Of a DNA stretch of 7,294 nucleotides, positions 1-5,588 are shown piece after piece. The stretch is from an uncultured Leptotrichiaceae bacterium. Lineage in GTDB: Bacteria > Fusobacteriota > Fusobacteriia > Fusobacteriales > Leptotrichiaceae. A program made the translations under genes and the position numbers. The stretch lies in assembly GCA_938037005.1 (NCBI GenBank), contig CALHVR010000025.1:1-7294 (forward strand), in the 5' to 3' direction. A model generated the notes under the pieces. That model was given only the letters and a program-made list of their open reading frames with translations. It did not search any database and was not told the DNA's origin. Position 1 is the first letter of the stretch, and every line of letters begins with the position of its first letter.

Positions 1-23
1 TAGTATATAAAATTATAAAAATA

Positions 24-32
24 TGATATAAT
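24..32 (+). promoter_or_regulatory. Extended -10 promoter for the coiled-coil membrane protein gene
   Basis: TGA followed by TATAAT (27-32) gives an extended -10 (TGn-TATAAT). The region 17 bases upstream is only TATATA-like, so there is no good -35, which fits an extended -10 promoter. The start codon at 83 lies about 50 bases downstream. Sequence-pattern evidence only. Confidence 0.55.
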
Positions 33-82
33 CCAGTCTGAGTGTAAGCAAGAACTTATTAACTAAAATTGGAGAGGGAAAA

Positions 83-1009
83 ATGGAAAATAATAATGAA
101 AAAGAAATTCAAGCGTTAAAAGATGAAATAGAAAAATTAGAAAGAGAATTACAAAGAAAAAAAGAAATTGAAGAACTGGAAAAGAAAAAAAGAGAATTGG
201 AAGAAGAATTAAAAAAATCTAATGAGCAAGAAAAAAATGAAAAAGAAACTTTAGAAGATTCAAAAAAAGAAAATTCAAAAAATACAACTGAAAGAGTATT
301 TAAAATTTTTGGAGAAGAAGAAAATAAAAATGAAAAAACGGAAATTTTAAATGATGAGATAGAAGAGGAAAAAGAAGAAGAAAAAGAAATTGAAGAAAAT
401 ATAGAAAATAATTTTGAAAATTATGAAAGTGAAGATGAATTAGAAAACGAAGAAACTGAAGAAGATGAATATTATACGGTTGAAGAATATGAAAAAATAA
501 AAAAACAAAGGAAACTAATTATATTAATTGTAGTTGTTGTAATACTTTCATTTTCATTAATTTTTTTCGGTATGAGTATAAATAACGCTAGAAAAGATAA
601 AGAAAAATTAAAACAAGAAATAGAGAAAGTTCAACAAGAAGCAGAAGAAAAAGCTACTAAAGAGGCAGAAGCAAAAGCAAAAAGAGAAATGGAAGAAAAA
701 CTTCAAGAAGAAGTTGAAAAAATGAAAATAGAGGAAGCAGCAAAAACTGTGAATAAAGCTGAAGTTGATAAAACATTGGATAATTTAGCAAAAAGTAAAG
801 ATTTAGATAAATTAGTTGAAAAAGCAAAAGAAACAGGAAAAACAGTTGATGAATTGTTAGAACAAAAAGATAAAGCCGTAAATGTATTGGATACGGTAGG
901 GGAGACAGTAAATAATATTTTAGATAATGTTTTCAAATTTGTAAATAATATGATTGGAAATAGTGAAGATGATAAAAATGATACAAGTCAAGAAAAAAAA
1001 GGTAAATAA
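83..1009 (+). CDS. Highly charged single-pass membrane coiled-coil protein, unknown function
   Basis: I do not recognise a named family. The 308-residue protein has a Lys/Glu-rich N-terminal coiled coil (residues about 5-50), a strongly acidic low-complexity stretch (about 78-136), one hydrophobic segment (about 145-166) preceded by KKQRK, a second long coiled coil rich in Glu, Lys and Ala (about 170-222), and an amphipathic helical tail (about 223-292) ending in a polar Lys-rich end. The positive cluster just before the membrane segment predicts N-terminus inside and the second coil outside the cytoplasmic membrane. The start is supported by GGAGAGGG at 71-78 and the extended -10 upstream. 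It is not obviously co-transcribed with the phosphate transporter, which has its own promoter 75 bases after this stop. A scaffold or envelope-spanning tether is possible, but that is a guess from architecture. Confidence 0.75.
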   Translation: MENNNEKEIQALKDEIEKLERELQRKKEIEELEKKKRELEEELKKSNEQEKNEKETLEDSKKENSKNTTERVFKIFGEEENKNEKTEILNDEIEEEKEEEKEIEENIENNFENYESEDELENEETEEDEYYTVEEYEKIKKQRKLIILIVVVVILSFSLIFFGMSINNARKDKEKLKQEIEKVQQEAEEKATKEAEAKAKREMEEKLQEEVEKMKIEEAAKTVNKAEVDKTLDNLAKSKDLDKLVEKAKETGKTVDELLEQKDKAVNVLDTVGETVNNILDNVFKFVNNMIGNSEDDKNDTSQEKKGK

Positions 1010-1084
1010 TATTATAAATTATATACTACTTTAAACAATATATATATATAATAAATATAATATAGTAAAAATAGTGAAAAAATC

Positions 1085-1113
1085 TTGACTTTTTTGCGAA
1101 TATTTATTATATT
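1085..1113 (+). promoter_or_regulatory. Sigma-70 promoter of the phosphate transporter gene
   Basis: TTGACT at 1085-1090 and TATATT at 1108-1113 are separated by exactly 17 bases. The start codon lies 49 bases downstream, preceded by a perfect AGGAGG at 1151-1156. No Pho-box-like direct repeat could be identified with confidence. Confidence 0.65.
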
Positions 1114-1161
1114 TGCAGTTGGGAAAGAAAAAGTATTCTCAATAAAATTTAGGAGGAAAAA

Positions 1162-2811
1162 ATGACAGCAAGTGTAGCTTTAAACACAATTAATTATCAA
1201 ACAATGTTGTTTGGTTTCTTAGGAGGATTAGGACTGTTTCTATTTAGTATAAAATATATGGGAGACGGTCTTCAAATGAGTGCTGGAGATAGATTACGTG
1301 ATATTTTAGATAAATATACCACATCACCTTTTTTAGGAGTTTTAGTAGGAATTTTAGTGACTGCACTTATTCAATCAAGTTCAGGAACATCAGTTATAAC
1401 GATAGGACTTATAGCAGCAGGATTATTAACTTTACGGCAAGGTATTGGAATTATAATGGGAGCAAATATAGGGACTACTATAACTTCCTTTATAATAGGA
1501 TTTAATATAACACAATATTCGTTACCAATACTGTTTTTAGGAGCATTTTGTTTATTCTTTATTAAAAATGAAAAAGTAAATAATTTTGGGAGAATTGCTT
1601 TTGGATTTGGTGGAATTTTTTATGCTTTAACTTTGATGTCAGACGCAATGTATCCGTTAAGATATTTACCAGAATTTAAAGTTTTAATGGTAAATTTAAG
1701 TAAAAATCCAATATTGGGAATTGGAATAGGGACATTTTTAACTATGGCAGTTCAAGCATCAAGTGCAACTATAAGTATTTTACAAAGTATTTATAATGAT
1801 AATTTGATTCAGTTACATGCAGCATTACCTGTATTATTTGGAGATAATATTGGAACAACAATAACGGCGATAATAGCAGTTTTAGGATCATCAGTTGCAG
1901 CTAAAAGAATGGCAGCAGCACATGTTATGTTTAATCTTATTGGAACAATAATTTTTACAATTTTATTAATTCCATTTACGATGTATGTAGGAACAATGTC
2001 TAAAATTTTAGGATTAAATCCAAAAATGACAATAGCATTTGCACATGGTTCGTTCAATGTGGCGACAACAATATTATTATTTCCTTTTATTGGCTTTTTA
2101 GAAAAATTAGTAACAAAATTAATTAGAGAAAGTAATGAAGAAAAAGAAGAAAAAATTAACCCATTAGATTTAGGTTTAATTAATACACCGGCAATAGCAT
2201 TAAGTCAAGTTAAATTAGAAATGTTTAATATGACAAGATTAGCTACAGAAAATTTAAAAAATGCTGTATTCTTTTTCCATTCAAGAGAAGAAAAAGATTC
2301 TAAAAAAGTTATAAAAATTGAAGATAAGATAAATTCGTATGATCAAGAAATCACAAAATATTTATCAATTTTATCAAGAGAAAATATTGGAGAAAAAGAA
2401 GCTGAAGAAATAAGTATTTTACTTGATATGTGTAGGGACATTGAAAGAATCGGAGATCATGCGCATGGGATTGTTAAAGATGTAAATTATGAAATTAAGA
2501 AAAATTTGATTTATTCAGAAGCAGCACATGAAGAAATGGATAAATTATTATCAATTTCAGTAGAATTAATTGAAAATGCAATGATAGCGTTAAGAAATTC
2601 TGATAAAGAAAAAGCTATTGAAGTATTTGACTTACATAATAAATTATATGCAAAAGAGAAAAGTGTTAGAAAAGCACATATTAAAAGAGTCAGCGAAGGA
2701 TCATGTGATTTACAAGCAGGATTATATTATATAGATGTTATATCTCATTTTACAAGAGTGGGAGATCATGCTAGAAATGTAGTTGAAAAATCTTTAGAAA
2801 ATAGATTGTAA
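1162..2811 (+). CDS. Na/Pi cotransporter family protein with C-terminal PhoU-like domain
   Basis: This 549-residue inner-membrane protein is the bacterial NptA/YjbB-type Na/Pi cotransporter (PF02690 family), expected to move inorganic phosphate with sodium. The duplicated transport core is visible: QSSSGTS (71-77) and GANIGTT (100-106) in the first half, then QASSAT (198-203) and GDNIGTT (227-233) in the second. These are the paired QSSS and G-x-NIGTT signatures of the family. Hydrophobic segments run to about residue 318, followed by a charged linker. Residues about 350-545 form helical PhoU-like repeats with the paired motifs IERIGDHAHGI (427-437) and FTRVGDHARNV (530-540). The length matches transporter-PhoU fusions. 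The start is fixed by AGGAGG six bases before the ATG. The gene is monocistronic, with its own promoter and terminator. The direction of transport (uptake or efflux, as proposed for E. coli YjbB) cannot be decided from sequence. Confidence 0.93.
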   Translation: MTASVALNTINYQTMLFGFLGGLGLFLFSIKYMGDGLQMSAGDRLRDILDKYTTSPFLGVLVGILVTALIQSSSGTSVITIGLIAAGLLTLRQGIGIIMGANIGTTITSFIIGFNITQYSLPILFLGAFCLFFIKNEKVNNFGRIAFGFGGIFYALTLMSDAMYPLRYLPEFKVLMVNLSKNPILGIGIGTFLTMAVQASSATISILQSIYNDNLIQLHAALPVLFGDNIGTTITAIIAVLGSSVAAKRMAAAHVMFNLIGTIIFTILLIPFTMYVGTMSKILGLNPKMTIAFAHGSFNVATTILLFPFIGFLEKLVTKLIRESNEEKEEKINPLDLGLINTPAIALSQVKLEMFNMTRLATENLKNAVFFFHSREEKDSKKVIKIEDKINSYDQEITKYLSILSRENIGEKEAEEISILLDMCRDIERIGDHAHGIVKDVNYEIKKNLIYSEAAHEEMDKLLSISVELIENAMIALRNSDKEKAIEVFDLHNKLYAKEKSVRKAHIKRVSEGSCDLQAGLYYIDVISHFTRVGDHARNVVEKSLENRL

Positions 2812-2839
2812 GCCCTGTAAATACTGGGTTGTTGAAAGT

Positions 2840-2874
2840 GCTAAGAATTTTTATATTCTTGGCTTTTTTATTTT
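2840..2874 (+). terminator. Rho-independent terminator of the Na/Pi cotransporter gene
   Basis: A 9-bp stem, GCTAAGAAT (2840-2848) with ATTCTTGGC (2855-2863; one G-T wobble), with a 6-base loop, is followed by TTTTTTATTTT. It lies 28 bases after the stop codon. Confidence 0.85.
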
Positions 2875-2875
2875 C

Positions 2876-3173
2876 AATGTATAAATTTAATATCTAAGAA
2901 TAAAATAATTACAGCTCCAGAATATTTTTTTCTATCCAGTTTGTTGGTATATGTTCTCTTTTAACAAAAATATTAAATTATGGAGTTTATAGAAATTTTG
3001 AGAATGTTAAATGATGTTTTGAAACCTATAAATACAATTCTGTTGATTTTAAATTTGATAAAATTAAATAAAAAAATAGCTCTTTAGTAAAATTTAAAGA
3101 GCTGAGAATTTATCAGAGTTTTTAATTCAATAGAATTGCACATCATAAACCAAAAAAAGTCAAGGAGAATTTT
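2876..3173. other. Intergenic region at the left edge of the prophage remnant, no convincing gene
   Basis: About 300 bases without a supported gene. On the minus strand an unbroken stretch ending with a TAA near 2910 reads ...KREHIPTNWIEKNILEL, which looks more protein-like than its surroundings but is only about 22 codons after a stop and has no start or RBS, so it may be a gene relic. A leftward-pointing hairpin lies at 3069-3102, and a short AATTC-AATA-GAATT inverted repeat lies at about 3124-3137. This probably contains the junction between chromosome and prophage remnant, but no att repeat could be identified. Confidence 0.5.
3069..3102 (-). terminator. Orphan leftward terminator hairpin
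   Basis: The stem AGCTCTTTA / TAAAGAGCT (9 bp, about 3078-3102) is flanked on its left by an A run. Read on the minus strand it is a stem followed by a T-rich tail (TATTTTTTTATTT), a good rho-independent terminator for leftward transcription. No intact minus-strand gene lies to its right, so it looks like a leftover from a lost gene. On the plus strand it lacks a T run. Confidence 0.55.
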
Positions 3174-3347
3174 ATGGCAAGAGGTAGAGCAAGATCAACA
3201 CTATATCCTAGAACTATTAGAGCTAGTATAAGATTATCTGAAGATGAAGTAAGAATGATAGAAGAATGTATAGAAAAACTAGGAACTAATAGAAGCGATA
3301 TTATATCAAAAGGAATAAAAGAAATTTATAAAAAAACAATAGGATAA
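3174..3347 (+). CDS. Small ribbon-helix-helix DNA-binding protein
   Basis: This 57-residue protein begins MARGRARSTLYPRTIR and continues ASIRLSEDEVRMIEECIEKL, then GTNRSDIISKGIKEIYKK. The pattern is that of the MetJ/Arc/CopG ribbon-helix-helix superfamily: a basic N-terminal arm (1-15), a short beta strand (about 16-22) that would contact DNA as a dimer, helix A (about 23-37), a turn with NRSD (39-42), and helix B (about 42-54). A good AAGGAG RBS (3162-3167) precedes the ATG by 6 bases. A strong terminator follows, so it is a single-gene unit. No toxin partner follows, so it is either a solitary repressor of the phage region or an orphaned antitoxin. The DNA target is not known. Confidence 0.75.
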   Translation: MARGRARSTLYPRTIRASIRLSEDEVRMIEECIEKLGTNRSDIISKGIKEIYKKTIG

Positions 3348-3354
3348 TTATTTT

Positions 3355-3389
3355 AATCACAGTCAGATTTAATTGATTGTGATTTTTTT
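3355..3389 (+). terminator. Rho-independent terminator after the small RHH gene
   Basis: An 11-bp stem, AATCACAGTCA (3355-3365) with TGATTGTGATT (3374-3384; one wobble), with an 8-base loop, is followed by a T run. It closely resembles the terminator at 6075-6106 that follows the RelE toxin. Confidence 0.88.
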
Positions 3390-3445
3390 ATAAATAGAAT
3401 TGTTAAAGAATAAGAGAGAAATATAAAAAAAGGAGATGTTAAGTA

Positions 3446-3538
3446 ATGATAAGATCGGAAATGATAGGAGGTAAAGAAAAGCCTTACAGAATAGGATTTA
3501 TTTTATACGAGATATCAAAAGGAAATTTAATTATATAA
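3446..3538 (+). pseudogene. 30-codon ORF with good RBS, probable 5' remnant of a phage tail gene
   Basis: The ORF encodes MIRSEMIGGKEKPYRIGFIL and ends YEISKGNLII. AGGAG at 3431-3435, 10 bases before the ATG, shows that a real gene once started here. The protein has no match I recognise. Its stop lies inside the reading frame that opens at 3531 and continues as the tail-tube fragment, offset by one base. It may therefore be the original start of that or an adjacent tail gene, joined to it by a deletion or frameshift. Confidence 0.35.
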
Positions 3539-3908
3539 ATGCCACACTTTAAAAAAATACACAAGTTTAAATAAATTATTAATTGATGTAAACGATTCAA
3601 TGTTAGGACTTAATAATGGTGACTCGTTAATGGTGGAAGCTAAAGCAGCACTACAACAAGAAAATACATTGACTAGAAGAACAGAAGTTTTACCATTAGA
3701 TGCAACTATTTCTGGGATAATTAAAAAAATTGATGGGATAAAAATTAAATCAGGTGCTAAAATTGAAAGTAATTTTGAATTATCAGTAAATTACTATAAA
3801 TTGAGAATAGGTGGGAGAACTGTTGTTGAATTAGATGTATTTAATAGAATATCAAATGTAAATGATAAAACAAACGACACAATAAGAAGAATATTAGGAT
3901 TATTATAG
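3531..3908 (+). pseudogene. Phage major tail tube protein, C-terminal fragment (P2 FII-like)
   Basis: The frame is open from 3531. The first ATG (3600) has no RBS and would give 102 residues, against roughly 160-175 for intact P2 FII-type tube proteins. The C-terminal part is characteristic: a strand-rich region, then VNYYKLRIGGRTVVELDVFN (about residues 61-80 from the 3600 ATG) and the terminal RRILGL. This matches the conserved YYKLxIxGxxxxEIDxxN...LG ending of FII tube proteins, which polymerise into the inner tube of contractile tails. The N-terminal beta domain is missing, and the upstream 30-codon ORF is in another frame, so I call a 5'-truncated, frameshifted pseudogene. The stop codon overlaps the RBS of the next gene, E, which is normal tail-operon spacing. 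Confidence 0.72.
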
Positions 3909-3916
3909 GAGGAAAG

Positions 3917-4240
3917 ATGGAAACAATAGAATTAACACAAGAATATACTTTTGGAGCAAAAACTTATAAAGAATTTGAAATAAATTTTGACTCTTTAATT
4001 GGAAGAGATTTAATCTTATTAGAAAATGAATATAAAGAAAGAGCAAAGAGATCAATTTTAAAAGAACAAGAAGACGCGTGGTATATAACAGTAGCAAGTA
4101 AAGTATTAGATATTAAATATGGGGACTTATTAAAATTAAAAGCTAAAGATTTTGTTAAGTTAGTAATGGCTGTTAAAGTTTTTTTAGTGGGTTCAGAGGA
4201 CGAGACGGAGAAAGAAGAAGCTACGATAACAGAAGAGTAG
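3917..4240 (+). CDS. Phage tail assembly chaperone, gpE-like
   Basis: The 107-residue protein belongs to the phage tail assembly family represented by P2 gpE and Mu gp41. Seen in the sequence: an N-terminal strand region (METIELTQEYTFGAKTYKEFEI), a helical centre (about 30-62), then DIKYGDLLKLKAKDFVKLVMAVKVFL (65-90) and a short acidic tail. The family chaperones tape-measure protein during tail assembly. A perfect AGGAGG (3907-3912) overlaps the stop codon of the tail-tube fragment and lies 4 bases before the ATG, so translation is probably coupled. The key feature is the T TTT TTA slippery heptamer at 4180-4186, which lets part of the ribosomes enter the -1 frame and make the longer E+E' protein. 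This gene looks intact although its neighbours are broken. Confidence 0.82.
   Translation: METIELTQEYTFGAKTYKEFEINFDSLIGRDLILLENEYKERAKRSILKEQEDAWYITVASKVLDIKYGDLLKLKAKDFVKLVMAVKVFLVGSEDETEKEEATITEE
4180..4186 (+). promoter_or_regulatory. Programmed -1 ribosomal frameshift site (T TTT TTA)
   Basis: In the gpE frame the codons are GTT TTT TTA, giving a canonical X XXY YYZ heptamer. Slipping one base back moves the ribosome into a frame open to 4428. Phage P2 uses T TTT TTG at the same point, so both heptamer and position fit. No clear pseudoknot was found in the following 40 bases. Confidence 0.8.
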
Positions 4241-4428
4241 AAGTATTAATTTTATTAGACATAGTAACAGGAATATTAGAAGCTCTTAATATGTCAAATG
4301 ACTATACAAGTTCATTAAATATAAGTTACGACACACTTATGAGTTGTAGCTTATATGAACTTCAATATTGGTGTGATAAGGCAAGAGAAAAGATGGAGCG
4401 AGCTGAAGCCATTAGCAGAAAAGAATAA
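4186..4428 (+). CDS. E' extension, made only as a gpE+E' -1 frameshift fusion
   Basis: After slippage at 4180-4186 the next codon is AGT at 4186. The frame runs 80 codons without a stop to the TAA at 4426-4428, giving a fusion of about 170 residues (90 from E plus 80). It contains RRVEVLILLDIVTGILEALN, then SYDTLMSCSLYELQYWCDKA (about residues 48-66 of the extension) and a charged tail. The late L-S-x-x-EL-x-x-W-x-x-A pattern resembles the C-terminal domain of other tail chaperone fusions, in P2-like phages and by analogy lambda gpG/gpGT. It has no RBS or sensible start of its own, as expected for a frameshift product. The extension is thought to recruit tail subunits onto tape measure. The open frame argues that this cassette escaped the decay seen around it. 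Confidence 0.78.
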   Translation, partial: SGFRGRDGERRSYDNRRVEVLILLDIVTGILEALNMSNDYTSSLNISYDTLMSCSLYELQYWCDKAREKMERAEAISRKE

Positions 4429-4430
4429 AT

Positions 4431-4450
4431 AAAAAAGAGCCTTTTGGCTC
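4431..4450 (-). terminator. Leftward terminator of the small membrane-protein gene
   Basis: GAGCC-TTTT-GGCTC (4437-4450) has an A run on its left (4431-4436). On the minus strand this is a 5-bp GC-rich stem followed by TTTTTTATTTATT, a standard rho-independent terminator. On the plus strand it lacks a T tail. It lies 34 bases past the stop of the minus-strand gene and 2 bases past the E' stop. Confidence 0.82.
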
Positions 4451-4484
4451 GGTATCCTTAATATAAAAATATTTTTATATAAGA

Positions 4485-4742
4485 TTAAAAATCATTGATT
4501 AAAATATATAAAAATTGAAAAAAAGCAATAACGATAGCTAAAGTAAATACTATAGCAGCAATACCTCCTAAACTATAACAGATAATTCCAAAGGCGATTA
4601 AAAATAAAGCTATTATTATCACATAAGGAGCTGTGATAATAGTTAACAAAGTAACAACAAAGATAGAAAATATAGTTTTAAGGGTTGTCCATAAAAATTT
4701 TAATATTGATTTAAAAATTAAACATAGAATCTCTTTATTCAT
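4485..4742 (-). CDS. Small integral membrane protein, moron-like, unknown function
   Basis: The protein has 85 residues from the ATG at 4742. I prefer this start to the in-frame GTG at 4751 because AAAGGTGA lies just upstream and overlaps that GTG. A short N-terminal part with a few Lys residues (1-22) is followed by almost continuous hydrophobic sequence: probable membrane segments at about 23-36, 38-57 and 60-82, with little charge apart from the C-terminal ND. No family recognised. The gene lies opposite to the tail genes, exactly between E' and the tape-measure ORF, with its own extended -10 promoter and terminator. That is the layout of a phage moron, a gene expressed from the silent prophage that often alters the host envelope or blocks superinfection. 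Its actual role is unknown. A holin is less likely, since it is isolated and oppositely oriented. Confidence 0.68.
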   Translation of the reverse strand: MNKEILCLIFKSILKFLWTTLKTIFSIFVVTLLTIITAPYVIIIALFLIAFGIICYSLGGIAAIVFTLAIVIAFFQFLYILINDF

Positions 4743-4773
4743 AAAAATCACCTTTAAATATTTATTTTATAAG

Positions 4774-4782
4774 ATTATACCA
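4774..4782 (-). promoter_or_regulatory. Extended -10 promoter of the minus-strand membrane-protein gene
   Basis: Read on the minus strand: TGG-TATAAT (TATAAT = 4774-4779), an extended -10, about 30 bases upstream of the chosen ATG. No convincing -35. It fires away from the tape-measure ORF. Confidence 0.62.
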
Positions 4783-4815
4783 CAAAAAAATTAAAAATGA
4801 AAAGAGTTGAGAAAT

Positions 4816-5502
4816 ATGGCTAAAGAAATGATTTTAACTATAGGAATTGATGTTGCCGCAACTGGACTTAAACAATTATATGGAAGATTAGTTGCCGGGA
4901 ATGCCGCAACTAAATCACAAAAAAAAGTATTTGAGCAATTAGGATTAGATGCTCAGCAAGTAGCAAAAAGTATGGTAAATGATGGAGAAGGAACAATAAT
5001 AAGAGTGCTTGAAAGAATAAAACAATTACCTAAACATTTACAAGCAGCAACGATAAAACAATTATTTGGAGATGAAGCATTAGATTCTATAACTGGACTA
5101 AGTGAAAAAGTAGGAGATTTAAAGAAAAACTTAGAAGGTGCAAAATCGGAGATGTCAGCAAATGCAGTTGAAAAAGAATATGCGAATAGAATGGATACAC
5201 TTGCAAATACATTGAAAGTATCGAAAAATAAAGTTATGAACTCTTTAGCTAAAGTTGGAGAAGCGTTAGCACCAACAATAAATAAAATATTAGAGTGGTT
5301 ATCACCTTTACTAGATAAATTCTTTAAATGGATTGAAAAAAATCCAGAATTAACATCAGGGATAATGAAAATAGTAGGAGCGTTTTCTATATTAAGTATA
5401 ATGCTGGGGGGATTTCAATATTTATTAACGCCGTTATTAAGATTATTTAATTCATTTAATACTATTTTTGAAACAATAAAAATTTTTAAATTTGGAAAAT
5501 GA
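4816..5502 (+). pseudogene. Phage tail tape-measure protein, internally deleted and 3'-truncated
   Basis: From the ATG at 4816 the ORF encodes 228 residues; an in-frame TTG at 4807 is possible. Intact P2 gpT/TP901-type tape-measure proteins are typically 600-1000 residues or more. Residues 1-12 (MAKEMILTIGID) read like a tape-measure N-terminus. From about residue 13 the sequence corresponds to the middle of the family: TGLKQLYGRLVAGNAATKSQ (16-35), LGLDAQQVAKSM (42-53), GTIIRVLERIKQLP (59-72), FGDEALDSI (84-92), then EYANRMDTLANTLK (121-134), a hydrophobic helix pair (about 145-170) and a Gly-containing hydrophobic segment (about 182-212). The canonical N-terminal few hundred residues are therefore missing, and the C-terminal region ends abruptly in FGK. 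The upstream RBS is weak (AAAGAG). It follows E/E' in the P2 order, interrupted by the moron. Function is almost certainly lost. Confidence 0.75.
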
Positions 5503-5533
5503 CAATTAAATAATGACTGTGAAAAAATAAGAG

Positions 5534-5562
5534 TTGACAATTATTCTTTTATAGTTTACAAT
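5534..5562 (+). promoter_or_regulatory. Strong promoter of the toxin-antitoxin operon
   Basis: TTGACA (5534-5539, perfect), a 17-base spacer and TACAAT (5557-5562) give a near-consensus sigma-70 promoter 27 bases before the antitoxin start codon. Confidence 0.85.
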
Positions 5563-5568
5563 GTAAAC
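5554..5568 (+). promoter_or_regulatory. Palindromic operator of the toxin-antitoxin operon
   Basis: GTTTACA-A-TGTAAAC is a perfect 7-1-7 inverted repeat that covers the -10 box and the start of transcription. Type II antitoxins of the RHH class bind such repeats as dimers to repress their own operon. This is the expected position and symmetry for autoregulation; binding is inferred. Confidence 0.78.
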
Positions 5569-5588
5569 ATAAAGGAGAGTGTAATTAT

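Noticed and set aside
703..936. Minus-strand ORF of 77 codons inside the coiled-coil gene
   Set aside because: It is the antisense shadow of a Lys/Glu-rich gene (giving a Ser/Phe/Leu-rich translation) with no RBS.
1039..1062. TA-dinucleotide run resembling a simple repeat or melting site
   Set aside because: Only six TA units in a very AT-rich intergenic region; no additional origin-like features such as DnaA boxes seen.
1809..2057. Minus-strand ORF of 82 codons inside the Na/Pi cotransporter gene
   Set aside because: Antisense shadow of a well-supported conserved gene, with no RBS or promoter.
2903..2975. Minus-strand protein-like stretch KREHIPTNWIEKNILEL
   Set aside because: Only about 22 codons, bounded by a stop upstream, with no start codon context. 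Possible relic, but too short to call a gene.
3587..3593. TGTAAAC half-site identical to half of the TA operator
   Set aside because: A single 7-base match in an AT-rich region inside the tail-tube fragment, without its inverted partner; expected by chance.
3903..4097. Minus-strand hydrophobic ORF inside gpE
   Set aside because: Leu-rich antisense shadow of a Glu/Lys-rich gene, with no RBS. In contrast to the moron at 4485-4742 it has no promoter or terminator.
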